Notes: a model not told the origin generated them from the sequence alone. Shown: positions 1 through 11,519, counted from the first letter of the stretch. The stretch is 42,185 nt of DNA from an uncultured Actinomycetes bacterium (GCA_903825015.1 CAIJYZ010000033.1:1-42185), one strand, 5' to 3'. Translations and numbers: made by a program.

Positions 1-53
1 GGAGCTGCTGCCTTCTTGCGCTTCTTTGGTGCTGCTTTCTTTGCTGCGGCCAC
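1..53 (-). CDS. N-terminus of a Lys/Ala-rich (histone H1-like or other basic DNA-binding) protein, truncated by the window edge
   Basis: Minus strand from GTG at 53 reads V-A-A-A-K-K-A-A-P-K-K-R-K-K-A-A-A. AGGAG lies just upstream and an in-frame TAG immediately precedes it. Not in the ORF track because it has no stop in the window. Confidence 0.6.
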   Translation of the reverse strand, partial: MAAAKKAAPKKRKKAAA

Positions 54-290
54 GTACTTCTCCTATCGGAATGGTTCGGATCCGTCACCCAAACCTTTTC
101 GTGGATAAGCGTGACATCAATTGGGTAAAAATGCCAACATTTTGTGATAAATATTTAAGTGCGTGTCGCAAATTCTTTTTATTTATTTTTTATGCATTAA
201 CGGAAAATTTAATGAATTCTTTTAATTCGCATTTAAAAAAAAATCCTAAAAATATAAAAAATATTGAAAATTAATGAAATTTTGCGAAAA

Positions 291-1583
291 TTAGGAAATC
301 TCTTCCTCAGATTGAGGGTTTGAGCGTGATTTTTCACTTTCAGCGGCCTTTTTGAGAGCAAATTCATCGGTTTTTATGTCGAATTTCCGGAATTTTGGAA
401 GCAAAAAAGCAAGAACACCTACTGAAATCATGCAGATAACTCCACCTGCAGTGACGGAAAAAGTTAATGTGAAAGCCGCCGCCATACCAGCAGCACGCAT
501 CTGTCCTGCTAGTGGTCCAAGTGAATATGAGAGCAATTCGATACCCGCAAGTCGGCCGCGCAGGTGATCGGGGATTGTTTGATTCCACATCGCGGATCGA
601 AAGAGAGCACTGACCATGTCTGAAGCACCAGCTAATGCCAGAAAAAGAAGTACCAGGGCTAAGTAATTAGTGGCACCAGCTAATGCGATAGCTGCGCCCC
701 ACCCGATTGCTGCCCACATGATTGCTCGACCATAAAAGCGAACCTCTTTTGTCCACCCACTAGTTAATGTCACGGCAATTGATCCAACCGTGCCGGCGGC
801 ATATAGCAAACCCAATGCCCAGGTGCTTCCTAATTGGTCAGCCCAAAAAGGGATCAACGCGGTAGGCATTGCAAAAAACATCGCAGCAAGATCAATCAGG
901 TAAGTTCCTAATAAATCCTTTCGCGAAAATGCGTACTTAATTCCATCAAATAACGCTGCCAGAGATGGCTTTTCGGCCTCCTTGGAGGCAGGGATGTTGC
1001 TCATCATTGCTAATAAAATAAGTGAAACAACGAATGTAGCGATGTCAGCGGCATAACCAACGGCAACTGAAAAAGTAGAGATTAATATTCCACCAATTGT
1101 TGGCCCAATGATTACACCTGTCTGCCAACGAATGCTCATGAGAGCCGCGGCCGCGGTCATATCTTCATGATCGACTAAGCGCGGCAATGCCGCCTGCATC
1201 GCCGGTTGTCTAAGGCCGCTAACCGCGGCAAATAGGCCAGACACAACATAAATCAAAATGATGCTCGGTGAATTTAGTAGGGAGTTAACCAAAAGTAGGC
1301 CAGTGAAAGTGAGGGAAAGGGCTTCAGTTATCCAGATTAATTTCTTGCGATCAATGGCATCAGCCAAAACGCCGCCATAGAGACCGAAGATGACCAATGG
1401 CACAATTTCAATCAGACCGCTGATGGCTACAGCAACATATGAGTTAGTGAGCTCTTTGATTTGAAAGGGAACTGCAACGTAGGTAATCATCGAGCCTAAA
1501 TACGAGATAAGCCCAGCCGTCCAGAGGTTGCGAAAATCGGCAGATTTACGCAGCGGAGATAGATCTATCGCATATTTCGCCAC
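291..1583 (-). CDS. MFS transporter (EntS-like / DHA3-type)
   Basis: Multi-TM protein with typical MFS sequence (FRNLWTAGLISYLGSMITYVAVPFQIKELT...GGVLADAIDRKKL). The ORF-track start at 1679 overlaps panB by 86 bp. GTG at 1583 (VAKYAIDLSPLRKSADF) has TAATCT-N7 directly upstream and is preferred. Confidence 0.88.
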   Translation of the reverse strand: MAKYAIDLSPLRKSADFRNLWTAGLISYLGSMITYVAVPFQIKELTNSYVAVAISGLIEIVPLVIFGLYGGVLADAIDRKKLIWITEALSLTFTGLLLVNSLLNSPSIILIYVVSGLFAAVSGLRQPAMQAALPRLVDHEDMTAAAALMSIRWQTGVIIGPTIGGILISTFSVAVGYAADIATFVVSLILLAMMSNIPASKEAEKPSLAALFDGIKYAFSRKDLLGTYLIDLAAMFFAMPTALIPFWADQLGSTWALGLLYAAGTVGSIAVTLTSGWTKEVRFYGRAIMWAAIGWGAAIALAGATNYLALVLLFLALAGASDMVSALFRSAMWNQTIPDHLRGRLAGIELLSYSLGPLAGQMRAAGMAAAFTLTFSVTAGGVICMISVGVLAFLLPKFRKFDIKTDEFALKKAAESEKSRSNPQSEEEIS

Positions 1584-1593
1584 AAGGGTGAGA

Positions 1594-2406
1594 TTAGTTG
1601 AAAGTGTGTTCGGCTGCAGGGAAAGCCGAGCTAGAAACATCGGCTGCAAATTCATTGGCCGCTGCCAACATTTCGCCACGCATATCTCGATAAGCCTTAG
1701 CTAATTTGGGAGGGTTTTTAGTAATTCCCATCATGTCGGTCCAAACCAAGACTTGGGCATCGCAGTGAACACCCGCACCGATTCCAATTGTCGGAATCTT
1801 TAAGGCCGCAGTTATTTTCGCTGCTAATTCTGCTGGGACTAATTCAAGCACAACGGCAAAAACCCCGGCTTTTTCAAGAGCTAAAGCAGCATCTAAAATC
1901 GCATCACCATCGGTGCGCCCTTGAACTTTATAGCCGCTCAATAAGTGAACTGCCTGAGGGGTCAAACCAACATGGCCCATTACGGGAATTCCACTGGCCG
2001 TTAATTTTTCAACAGTTTCTATATGTGGTCCTTCGATCTTTACGCCCATCGCACCAGCCTCTTTGAAGAAGCGGGTACTAGTTGCAAGGGCTTGTTCGGG
2101 GGAGCTTTCATAAGATCCAAAAGGTAAGTCTGCAATAACCAAGGCCCGCTTTGAAGCCCTAACAACTGCGCGGGTCAATGGAATTAGCTCATCAACTGTT
2201 ACCGGGATTGTGTTGGTTTCGCCCAAGAAATTATTACCGGCGCTATCGCCTACAAGCAAAACTGGGATTCCCGCCTCATCAAAAATTTCGGCAGTCATCT
2301 GTTCATAGGATGTGAGCATTGGCCATTTTTCACCGCGAGTTTTCGCCGTCTGAAGATCGGCAATAGTTACGCGTCGGTGCAGCGCACCGCCATATAAAGC
2401 TTCCAT
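1594..2406 (-). CDS. panB: 3-methyl-2-oxobutanoate hydroxymethyltransferase
   Basis: TSYEQMTAEIFDEAGIPVLLVGDSAGN...ADLPFGSY...KIEGP...MGHVGLTPQ...GIGAG motifs; purine-rich RBS (GGAGAGGGGAAA-ATG). Confidence 0.95.
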   Translation of the reverse strand: MEALYGGALHRRVTIADLQTAKTRGEKWPMLTSYEQMTAEIFDEAGIPVLLVGDSAGNNFLGETNTIPVTVDELIPLTRAVVRASKRALVIADLPFGSYESSPEQALATSTRFFKEAGAMGVKIEGPHIETVEKLTASGIPVMGHVGLTPQAVHLLSGYKVQGRTDGDAILDAALALEKAGVFAVVLELVPAELAAKITAALKIPTIGIGAGVHCDAQVLVWTDMMGITKNPPKLAKAYRDMRGEMLAAANEFAADVSSSAFPAAEHTFN

Positions 2407-2479
2407 TTTCCCCTCTCCTCGACGCTGCTGAGGCAGTCCCCGGGTACATAGGCAAGGGTACCCCCGTTACACTTGAAAA

Positions 2480-4129
2480 ATGAAGTTGTCTGTGGCCCTT
2501 GCTCAGATCAATCCAACCGTGGGCGATCTAGCAGGCAACTGCGCACTGATAATGAAAAGTGTTCAAGCGGCACAATCTGCAGGCGCTCACATCATTGTTT
2601 TTCCTGAGATGATTGTGACCGGATATCCAGTTGAGGATTTAGCGCTTCGGCCATCTTTTCAAGCAGCCAGCATCAAAGCTATTGAAGAAGTAGCCGCAAA
2701 GATTAATGGCGACATCGTTGCTGTCGTTGGTTATTTAGATCGTGGTCCTCAAAACGCTGTTGCCATTATTCATGATGGAAAAATCAAGGCCCGCTACGTT
2801 AAACGCCACCTACCCAACTATGGCGTTTTTGATGAGTTTAGAAATTTCACACCAGGTGTAAGTGATTTGGTTGTCAGAATTCATGGCGTAGACGTTGCTG
2901 TCGCAATCTGTGAAGATATTTGGCATTCAATGTCCCATGTTGCTTCAAGAACACCCGGATTATTAGTTGTCCCTAATGGCTCACCGTATGAGCGAAATAA
3001 GGATGATGTCCGATTGGCATTAGTGCAACAACGTGCCCGCGAAATTAAAGCGCCACTGGCTTACGTCAACATGACTGGCGGACAGGATGATTTAGTTTTT
3101 GATGGCGACACGATTATTGTTGATAAAGAGGGCCAGCTTCTGGCAAGAGCTCCGCAATTTGATGACACCTTAATTGTTGTTGAAATAGATTGCATTGAAG
3201 AAAGTTCAAATCCCGACATTGTTATTTCATCAGATCTGGCTTCGAGGACCCCTTCACCTGCAGCTCTTATTGCCCCGCGTTTAAGTGATGAAGCCGAAAT
3301 GTGGTCAGCACTTGTAATTGGTCTGCGCGACTACATCAAAAAGAATGGCTTTACATCGGTCCTAGTTGGCTTATCAGGTGGCATTGATTCTGCCCTTGTT
3401 GCAGCAATAGCAATAGATGCCGTTGGAGCAGCCAATGTTCATGGAGTTGCAATGCCAAGTAAATATTCATCAGATCATTCAGTTGACGATGCAAAAGCAT
3501 TGGCACAGGCAACAGGAATCGGTTTTAGAACAGTACCCATCGCACCGATGGTGGATGCTTATATGAATAATCTAGAGCTCAAAGGAATCGCTGAAGAAAA
3601 TCTGCAGGCCCGAGTTCGAGGAACAACTTTGATGGGCATCTCTAACCAAGAGGGCCATATTGTTTTAGCCACGGGTAACAAGAGTGAGCTGGCTGTTGGT
3701 TACTCGACTCTTTACGGTGATGCTGTTGGTGGTTTTGCTCCCATTAAGGATATTTACAAGACCGATGTCTGGGCACTATCTAGATGGCGAAATGCTCAAG
3801 CTGTAGCCGCGGGTCAAGTGCCACCGATTCCAGAGCGCTCAATAACTAAAGAGCCAAGCGCTGAACTACGTCCTGATCAAAAGGATTCAGATTCATTACC
3901 TGACTACCCACTTCTTGATTCGGTACTTCGTCTATATGTTGACGAGGATCATGGATTTGAAGCGCTATTAGTAGATGGCTTCGATGAGGCGTTAATTCGC
4001 CGTGTTATTTCATTAGTGGATAAAGCAGAATACAAGCGCCGCCAATATCCGCCCGGTACAAAGGTTTCAGGACGCGCCTTTGGAAAAGATCGGCGCTTGC
4101 CAATGACTTCACGCTGGAATGAGCAGTAA
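2480..4129 (+). CDS. nadE: Glutamine-dependent NAD+ synthase (N-terminal nitrilase domain plus C-terminal NAD synthetase)
   Basis: MKLSVALAQINPTVGDLAGN (nitrilase domain) and LVGLSGGIDSALVAAIA (ATP-PPi loop), TGNKSELAVGYSTLYGD. Confidence 0.95.
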   Translation: MKLSVALAQINPTVGDLAGNCALIMKSVQAAQSAGAHIIVFPEMIVTGYPVEDLALRPSFQAASIKAIEEVAAKINGDIVAVVGYLDRGPQNAVAIIHDGKIKARYVKRHLPNYGVFDEFRNFTPGVSDLVVRIHGVDVAVAICEDIWHSMSHVASRTPGLLVVPNGSPYERNKDDVRLALVQQRAREIKAPLAYVNMTGGQDDLVFDGDTIIVDKEGQLLARAPQFDDTLIVVEIDCIEESSNPDIVISSDLASRTPSPAALIAPRLSDEAEMWSALVIGLRDYIKKNGFTSVLVGLSGGIDSALVAAIAIDAVGAANVHGVAMPSKYSSDHSVDDAKALAQATGIGFRTVPIAPMVDAYMNNLELKGIAEENLQARVRGTTLMGISNQEGHIVLATGNKSELAVGYSTLYGDAVGGFAPIKDIYKTDVWALSRWRNAQAVAAGQVPPIPERSITKEPSAELRPDQKDSDSLPDYPLLDSVLRLYVDEDHGFEALLVDGFDEALIRRVISLVDKAEYKRRQYPPGTKVSGRAFGKDRRLPMTSRWNEQ

Positions 4130-4201
4130 CTCTTTCCAATAACCCGCAGATGCAAATGATTGGCAACTCGCACTATTTACTATTTAAACTAGAATTGACC
4201 C

Positions 4202-4279
4202 ATGAAATCAATCGTAACTTGGCTATTTACGCGCAATCGCGTCGTTGATTTCTGTCTCTCCGCTTCTTGCAGCTGCTAA
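4202..4279 (+). CDS. Cys-rich leader peptide upstream of cysK (candidate cysteine attenuation uORF)
   Basis: ATG at 4202: MKSIVTWLFTRNRVVDFCLSASCSC-stop, 25 aa, with 3 Cys in the last 8 residues. TAGAAT (4190-4195) lies 6 nt upstream of the ATG (leaderless). The R-x-R-x-VD-x-C-x-x-AS pattern resembles the actinobacterial sulfur-gene leader peptide family (recall, not searched). Confidence 0.68.
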   Translation: MKSIVTWLFTRNRVVDFCLSASCSC

Positions 4280-4290
4280 TTCTTATTAGC
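4275..4290 (+). promoter_or_regulatory. Small perfect hairpin overlapping the last Cys codon and stop codon of the cys leader peptide
   Basis: GCTAAT-TCTT-ATTAGC, 6-bp perfect stem with 4-nt loop, followed by CCGTTTT. Confidence 0.4.
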
Positions 4291-4355
4291 CCGTTTTGCT
4301 TGCAGTTATAAATATTTCAATCAATTTATTACATTCAATGAATTTAGGGAGAATC

Positions 4356-5282
4356 ATGACAACGTTTAACACAATTACCGAAGCATTTGGAAATACACCA
4401 CTAGTTCGCATCAATAAAATCTCAGATGGTGCGCAGGGAAATGTCTATGCGAAGTTGGAGTTTTATAACCCAACATCATCGATTAAAGATCGCTTAGCAA
4501 TCGCGATGATTGATGCTGCCGAAGCAAGCGGTGCCTTAAAACCAGGCGGAACTGTAGTAGAGGCTACTTCGGGAAATACGGGCATTGGTGTTGCGATGGT
4601 TGCAGCGGCCCGTGGATACAAATCTATTTTCACAATGCCTGAATCTGTTTCAAAAGAGCGTCGTAAATTAATTCTTGCCTTTGGTGCCGAACTTGTGCTG
4701 ACTCCAGCTGCCGAAGGTATGAAAGGCGCAGTTGCCGCAGCTGAAAAGCTTGGCGAAACTGGCGCAGTTTTGGTTCGTCAATTTGAAAATGAAGCGGGAC
4801 CTGCAATTCATTACAAGACAACTGGCCCAGAAATCTGGCGTGATCTTGATGGAAAAGTTGATGCTTTTGTTTCGGGAATTGGGACCGGTGGAACAATCAC
4901 AGGCACTGGCCGTTTCCTGAAAGAGAAAAACCCGGCGATAAAAGTTTTCGGTGTCGAGCCAGCAGCATCACCAATTCTTAACGGTGGCGCTCCTGGACCT
5001 CACCCTTTGCAAGGTATTGGACCAAACTTCATTCCAAATATTCTTGATCGAAGCGTTTATGATGAGATTTTGGATGCAACCGCTGATGATGCAATGAAAT
5101 ATGCGCGTCGAGCAGCTGCCGAAGAAGGCATTTTGGCTGGAATTTCATCAGGTGCAACTCTGTGGGCTGCAATTGAAGTTGCTAAGCGCCCAGAGTTTGC
5201 CGGTAAAAATATTGTTGTAATCCTTGCATCATCTGGCGAGCGTTATCTTTCAACTGTTCTGTATGCGGACTTAGCTGAATAG
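4356..5282 (+). CDS. cysK: Cysteine synthase A (O-acetylserine sulfhydrylase)
   Basis: [18 protein letters not shown]...[11 protein letters not shown]...[10 protein letters not shown]...[10 protein letters not shown]. Start corrected to ATG 4356 (preceded by AGGGAGAA) rather than the track start 4296. Confidence 0.95.
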   Translation: MTTFNTITEAFGNTPLVRINKISDGAQGNVYAKLEFYNPTSSIKDRLAIAMIDAAEASGALKPGGTVVEATSGNTGIGVAMVAAARGYKSIFTMPESVSKERRKLILAFGAELVLTPAAEGMKGAVAAAEKLGETGAVLVRQFENEAGPAIHYKTTGPEIWRDLDGKVDAFVSGIGTGGTITGTGRFLKEKNPAIKVFGVEPAASPILNGGAPGPHPLQGIGPNFIPNILDRSVYDEILDATADDAMKYARRAAAEEGILAGISSGATLWAAIEVAKRPEFAGKNIVVILASSGERYLSTVLYADLAE

Positions 5283-5284
5283 AA

Positions 5285-5797
5285 ATGTCAATCCTTAGTC
5301 GCATGAAAGAAGATCTCGATAATGCGCTGACCCATGATCCGGCAGCGCGAAATCGTTTAGAGGTCGCCTTGGCATATCCCGGTGTGCATGCAGTTTGGGG
5401 CCATCGAATTTCACATTTCCTATGGAATGTAAATTTGAAGTTGTTGGCACGTATTCATGCCAACGCTGTTCGATTTACAACGGGAATCGAAATTCATCCA
5501 GGCGCAACAATCGGGCGTAGGTTCTTTATTGATCATGGCATGGGTGTTGTCATTGGTGAAACTACGATCATCGGTGATGACGTCATGCTGTACCACGACG
5601 TTACTTTGGGTTCTCGTGGATTCACGCACGCAAAGCGCCATCCGACAATTGGCAACAATGTGATTTTGGGCGCCGGAGCCCGCATTATTGGAAATGTCAC
5701 CGTAGGAGATGGGTCTCGCGTGAGTGCAAATCTTGTTGTGACCAAAGATGTTCCAGCACGCTCAACCCTTGAAAGCACTGAGTTTTACTCTATTTAG
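5285..5797 (+). CDS. cysE: Serine O-acetyltransferase (short EpsC/CysE form)
   Basis: Left-handed beta-helix hexapeptide repeats, [30 protein letters not shown]; immediately follows cysK. Confidence 0.93.
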   Translation: MSILSRMKEDLDNALTHDPAARNRLEVALAYPGVHAVWGHRISHFLWNVNLKLLARIHANAVRFTTGIEIHPGATIGRRFFIDHGMGVVIGETTIIGDDVMLYHDVTLGSRGFTHAKRHPTIGNNVILGAGARIIGNVTVGDGSRVSANLVVTKDVPARSTLESTEFYSI

Positions 5798-5841
5798 CTA
5801 ACCCTCACGAGTTAACACAGCCGTAACCTGTATTTGTAACA

Positions 5842-7155
5842 ATGCTTCTTATGAGCACCGAGATTAGTAAGCAGGAAGAGTTCGTTCTTCGTACCCTAGA
5901 AGAGCGAAATATTCGATTCATACGTTTGTGGTTCACAGACGTATTGGGTTTCCTAAAATCTGTTGCTATCGCACCAGCTGAGTTAGAAAATGCATTTGCC
6001 GAAGGAATCGGTTTCGATGGTTCGGCTATCGAAGGCTTTGCCCGCGTTACCGAATCCGATATGTTGGCAAAACCAGACCCAGCTACTTTTTCGATATTGC
6101 CATGGCGCACTGAAGCTCCAGGAACTGCTCGTATGTTTTGCGACATCGTGATGCCAGATGGCGAACCATCACCTGCCGATCCACGCAATGTTTTGCGCCG
6201 AACTTTAGAAAAAGCTGCGGCAATGGGTTACACCTGTTACACGCATCCAGAAATTGAATTTTTCTTATTTAAAGAAAAGCCAGAAGCGGGCAAAGCTCCA
6301 GTGCCAGTTGATCAAGGTGGATATTTCGATCACACGCCAGCAGTTGTTGGCCATGATTTCCGACGTCAAGCAATTACTTTATTAGAAGCAATGGGAATCT
6401 CGGTTGAGTTTTCTCATCACGAAGGCGCCCCTGGCCAACAGGAAATCGATTTACGTTATGCCGATGCATTAAGCACAGCAGATAACATCATGACTTTTCG
6501 TCATGTGATTAAAGAAGTAGCTATGGATCAAGGTTTCCATGCATCCTTTATGCCAAAGCCATTTACCGATCACCCAGGAAGTGGAATGCACACTCACGTT
6601 TCACTTTTCAAGGGTGAAGAAAACGCTTTCTATGATCCAAACGCCGAGCTCAATCTTTCAGCAATCGGTCGTTCATTTATTGCCGGACTCTTAAAGCATG
6701 CTCCAGAAATTACTGCGATTACTAATCAATGGGTAAATTCATACAAGCGCTTACATGGCGGGGGAGAGGCACCAGCTTTTGTTAACTGGGGTCCAAGTGA
6801 TCGTGGTGCTTTGGTTCGTGTGCCTATGTATAAGCCAAAGAAAGAAAACTCAACCAGAATTGAATTTAGATCACCGGATACTGCATGCAACCCTTACCTT
6901 GCATACGCCGTGATGTTAGCCGCGGGATTGAAGGGCGTTGAAGAGGGTTATGTTCTTAGTGATTCAAAAGATCCCGTATCTCTTCCATCAAACTTGAATG
7001 AAGCGATTATTGAGATGGAAAAGAGTGATTTAGTGCGCCAGACTTTAGGAGAGCACGTATTTGAATACGTGTTGCGAAATAAACGCGCTGAATGGCAGGA
7101 CTACCGCCGCCAGGTCAGTGCTTACGAATTAGATCGATATTTGCCAGTTCTTTAG
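5842..7155 (+). CDS. glnA: Type I glutamine synthetase (GlnA2-like)
   Basis: GFDGSAIEGFARVTESDM...HHEGAPGQQEIDLRYADAL...FMPKPFTDHPGSGMHTHVSL...RIEFRSPDTACNPYLA. Start could also be ATG 5851. Confidence 0.93.
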   Translation: MLLMSTEISKQEEFVLRTLEERNIRFIRLWFTDVLGFLKSVAIAPAELENAFAEGIGFDGSAIEGFARVTESDMLAKPDPATFSILPWRTEAPGTARMFCDIVMPDGEPSPADPRNVLRRTLEKAAAMGYTCYTHPEIEFFLFKEKPEAGKAPVPVDQGGYFDHTPAVVGHDFRRQAITLLEAMGISVEFSHHEGAPGQQEIDLRYADALSTADNIMTFRHVIKEVAMDQGFHASFMPKPFTDHPGSGMHTHVSLFKGEENAFYDPNAELNLSAIGRSFIAGLLKHAPEITAITNQWVNSYKRLHGGGEAPAFVNWGPSDRGALVRVPMYKPKKENSTRIEFRSPDTACNPYLAYAVMLAAGLKGVEEGYVLSDSKDPVSLPSNLNEAIIEMEKSDLVRQTLGEHVFEYVLRNKRAEWQDYRRQVSAYELDRYLPVL

Positions 7156-7173
7156 CCGCCGCGTTACCGTTAG

Positions 7174-8892
<1,719 letters not shown>

Positions 8893-8914
8893 TCAACGCA
8901 CTACCTTTGCCCGT

Positions 8915-9646
8915 ATGAGTTTGTATCGGGATGAAGCCATTGTGCTGCGCACCCAAAAACTCGGCGAGGCAGATCGCATCATCACATTGTTGACCAAAGA
9001 ACATGGCCGAATTCGAGGCGTTGCTAAAGGCGTGCGACGCACGATGTCTAAATTTGGTGCTCGCCTAGAACCTGGCAGCCACGTTGATATTCAACTTCAT
9101 GTTGGTAAAACCTTTGACACCGTCACTCAAGTTGAAGCGCTCATGAATTACGGGGAAGCGATTACACAGGATTATCAGCGCTGGACAGTGGCTTCAGCGA
9201 TCCTTGAAGCGGCTGAACGTTTTTCACCTAACGAGCATGAACCTGCACTTCAAGAGTTTCAATTAGTTGTCGGTGGAATGAAAGCTTTAGCTGAAAATAA
9301 ATATGAACCACTGCTAATTCTCGATGCTTTTCTTTTGCGCTCGTTAGCCGTTGCAGGTTATGCGCCATCCATGACTATTTGTTCACGCTGTGAAAAACCA
9401 GGACCGCACAGATATTTCTCTTTAGTTGGTGGAGGTTCTGTTTGTAATGACTGCCGCCCGTCAGCATGTGCAACACCTGCAGTTGAAACATTGCAGTTAA
9501 TGGGCGCACTGATCAGTAGCGATTGGGAAACCGCATCGGCAAGTGAAGGAAAATTCCGGCGCGAGGCTAGTGGATTAATTGCCGCGTACTTACAATGGCA
9601 CCTTGAACGCGGTTTAAGGAGTTTGCCGATGGTGGAGCGAGTATGA
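8915..9646 (+). CDS. recO: DNA repair protein RecO
   Basis: [58 protein letters not shown] plus Zn motif CSRCEKPG...CNDC. Confidence 0.94.
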   Translation: MSLYRDEAIVLRTQKLGEADRIITLLTKEHGRIRGVAKGVRRTMSKFGARLEPGSHVDIQLHVGKTFDTVTQVEALMNYGEAITQDYQRWTVASAILEAAERFSPNEHEPALQEFQLVVGGMKALAENKYEPLLILDAFLLRSLAVAGYAPSMTICSRCEKPGPHRYFSLVGGGSVCNDCRPSACATPAVETLQLMGALISSDWETASASEGKFRREASGLIAAYLQWHLERGLRSLPMVERV

Positions 9647-10347
9647 CAATACATATTCCTAATCATGTTGCCGTAGTGATGGATGGCAATGGTCGCTGGG
9701 CAAAACAACGCGGCCTTGCACGCACTGCAGGGCATGAAGCAGGAGAAGCCGCACTCTTTGATCTGGTTGAAGGTGCAATCGAATTTGGTGTTAAAGAGTT
9801 AAGCGCCTACGCATTTTCAACTGAGAACTGGAGACGATCTCCTGATGAAGTGAAATTCTTGATGGGATTTAATCGCGATGTAATACGCCGGCGCCGAGAT
9901 CAGATGAACGAATTAGGTGTGCGTGTGCGTTGGGTTGGACGGCCAAAGCGCCTATGGAGCAGTGTTATTAATGAACTTGAGGAAGCCGAAGAGTTAACAG
10001 CTAAGAACAAAGTTCTCACACTTAATATGTGCGTTAACTATGGTGGCCGTGCCGAAATAGTTGATGCCGCTGCCGAACTGGCCCGCGATGTAAAACGCGG
10101 CAAAATAAAAGCCGACGCCATCACGGAAAAAGTATTTGCTAAGTATTTAGATTCACCGAAAATGAGCGATGTTGACCTCTTTTTACGCTCATCGGGTGAA
10201 CAACGAACCAGCAATTTCCTGCCATGGCAAAGTGTTTATGCCGAACTAGTTTTTATGGATGTCTTATGGCCTGATGTAACACGCAATACTTTATGGAAAG
10301 CAATTGAAGAGTATTCAAAGAGAGATCGTAGATTTGGAAAGGCGTAG
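9643..10347 (+). CDS. uppS: Isoprenyl transferase / (di)trans,polycis-undecaprenyl-diphosphate synthase family
   Basis: [31 protein letters not shown]...[15 protein letters not shown]...[25 protein letters not shown]; 4-bp overlap with recO. Confidence 0.94.
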   Translation: MTIHIPNHVAVVMDGNGRWAKQRGLARTAGHEAGEAALFDLVEGAIEFGVKELSAYAFSTENWRRSPDEVKFLMGFNRDVIRRRRDQMNELGVRVRWVGRPKRLWSSVINELEEAEELTAKNKVLTLNMCVNYGGRAEIVDAAAELARDVKRGKIKADAITEKVFAKYLDSPKMSDVDLFLRSSGEQRTSNFLPWQSVYAELVFMDVLWPDVTRNTLWKAIEEYSKRDRRFGKA

Positions 10348-10358
10348 CTTTTCCAAAT
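10332..10358. terminator. Hairpin overlapping the uppS stop codon, between convergent uppS and zur
   Basis: ATTTGGAAAGGC-GTA-GCTTTTCCAAAT: 12-bp stem (one G-U pair), 3-nt loop. No long T-tract. Confidence 0.5.
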
Positions 10359-10379
10359 TGAGAACGCTAGTGGAAAGGC

Positions 10380-10769
10380 TTAGCATTTTGGGCAAAGGCC
10401 AAATATTTCCGCTGTATGTCCCACATCTCGAAAACCATATTCACTAGCTACTGTTTTGGCCCACTTTTCAATTGCGCCGCCTTCAATTTCTACTGTATCT
10501 CCGCAGCCTTTACACACAAGATGATGGTGGTGGGTTTCACCGCACAAACGATATATAGCTTCGCCATCATCACGTCTTAAAACATCAACGATTTTGTCAT
10601 TGACTAGAGATTGCAGTGAGCGATACACCGTAGTTAAACCGATGCTCTCGCCTTCTCGCTGCATGAGTCGGTAAATTTCTTGAGCACTTGCAAAGCCGCC
10701 GGCTCGCTCAAGCGTGCTTAGGACTCTGGGGTTTGAACGACTCAACCGATGTTCCCAACAATAAGCCAC
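10380..10769 (-). CDS. zur: Fur-family transcriptional regulator, probably Zur
   Basis: Winged-helix region TVYRSLQSLVNDKIVDVLRRDDGEAIYRLCGETHHHHLVCKGCGDTVEIEG...CPKC. Co-directional with a ZIP transporter. A TTG start at 10745 (TTGA overlap with the ZIP stop) is a plausible alternative. Confidence 0.88.
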   Translation of the reverse strand: MAYCWEHRLSRSNPRVLSTLERAGGFASAQEIYRLMQREGESIGLTTVYRSLQSLVNDKIVDVLRRDDGEAIYRLCGETHHHHLVCKGCGDTVEIEGGAIEKWAKTVASEYGFRDVGHTAEIFGLCPKC

Positions 10770-11482
10770 ATTGCAACAACACCAATTACTGTCATAAGCA
10801 TTGTCATTTTGGAGGGATGACGCGAATGTGCCTCAGGCAAGATATGTGAGGTTGCAAGATAAATAACAAAACCTGAAAACATAGCTAAGTAGAGGGCCAA
10901 AGTTGGATCACTTATTACTACGTACGTTCCGAGCGTTGCACCGCTGATTCGCATGAATGCATCGAGCCCTAGTAATGCAATCGCCCGCTTGGTCCAATGG
11001 CCACTCTTAATAAGCAATGAAACAGTGTTTAAACCATCTGAAAATGCGTGGGACAAAATTGCAATAAAGACGGCAAGTCCCAATGCATTACTAATTTTGA
11101 AGGAAAGTCCAAGGGCAACGCCATCGAGAAAAACATGTCCACCCATCGCAAGGGCGCCAAGAGTTCCAGCGATATTGGCCGAGTGATTGTGATCGTGTCC
11201 ATAATCAGATTCAGCCGGCTCATGCGAGCCAAATATCTGTTCGGCAAAGTGAAGCGTTAGGAAGCCGATAACAAATGCGATTGAAACCACCGGGACATTG
11301 CCAAAGGTATTCGTATTTAATTCAAAGACTTCAGGCAGTAAATCAAAGGCGACGAGTCCGAGGAGGAGTCCTGCTGATAATCCCAATACCAAGTGCAATC
11401 GATCGCGTGATTTGATGGCAAGAAATCCACCAGCCGAGGTTGCGATGGCTGTTACTGCGGCTAGGGCGATAGCTATGTTCAT
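10742..11482 (-). CDS. ZIP family metal (zinc) transporter
   Basis: Multi-TM, His-rich loop HEPAESDYGHDHNHS, HVFLDGVALGLSF and LSHAFSDGLNT motifs. Confidence 0.9.
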   Translation of the reverse strand: MNIAIALAAVTAIATSAGGFLAIKSRDRLHLVLGLSAGLLLGLVAFDLLPEVFELNTNTFGNVPVVSIAFVIGFLTLHFAEQIFGSHEPAESDYGHDHNHSANIAGTLGALAMGGHVFLDGVALGLSFKISNALGLAVFIAILSHAFSDGLNTVSLLIKSGHWTKRAIALLGLDAFMRISGATLGTYVVISDPTLALYLAMFSGFVIYLATSHILPEAHSRHPSKMTMLMTVIGVVAMWLIVGNIG

Positions 11483-11498
11483 GGTTGGAAGGTATCAC

Positions 11499-11519
11499 AA
11501 ATGAAAATGGTTTTCATTT
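11499..11519. promoter_or_regulatory. Zur/Fur-type operator upstream of ZIP-zur
   Basis: AAATGAAAA-TGG-TTTTCATTT, 9-bp perfect inverted repeat; abuts the predicted minus-strand -10 TACCTT (11489-11494) of the ZIP gene. Confidence 0.8.

Noticed and set aside
26-274. 82-aa + strand ORF at the left end (MVLLSLLRPRTSPIG...)
   Set aside because: Antisense to the basic-protein start and runs through AT-rich intergenic DNA; no recognisable domain.
4296-4355. N-terminal extension of cysK from 4296 as given by the ORF track
   Set aside because: MLAVINISINLLHSMNLGRI is not cysteine-synthase-like; ATG 4356 has an AGGGAGAA Shine-Dalgarno and matches the family start.
5805-6188. 127-aa minus ORF antisense to glnA
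   Set aside because: Shadow frame of a conserved gene.
9358-9735. 125-aa minus ORF antisense to recO/uppS
   Set aside because: Shadow ORF of well-supported conserved genes; low-complexity Cys/Ser composition and no RBS logic.
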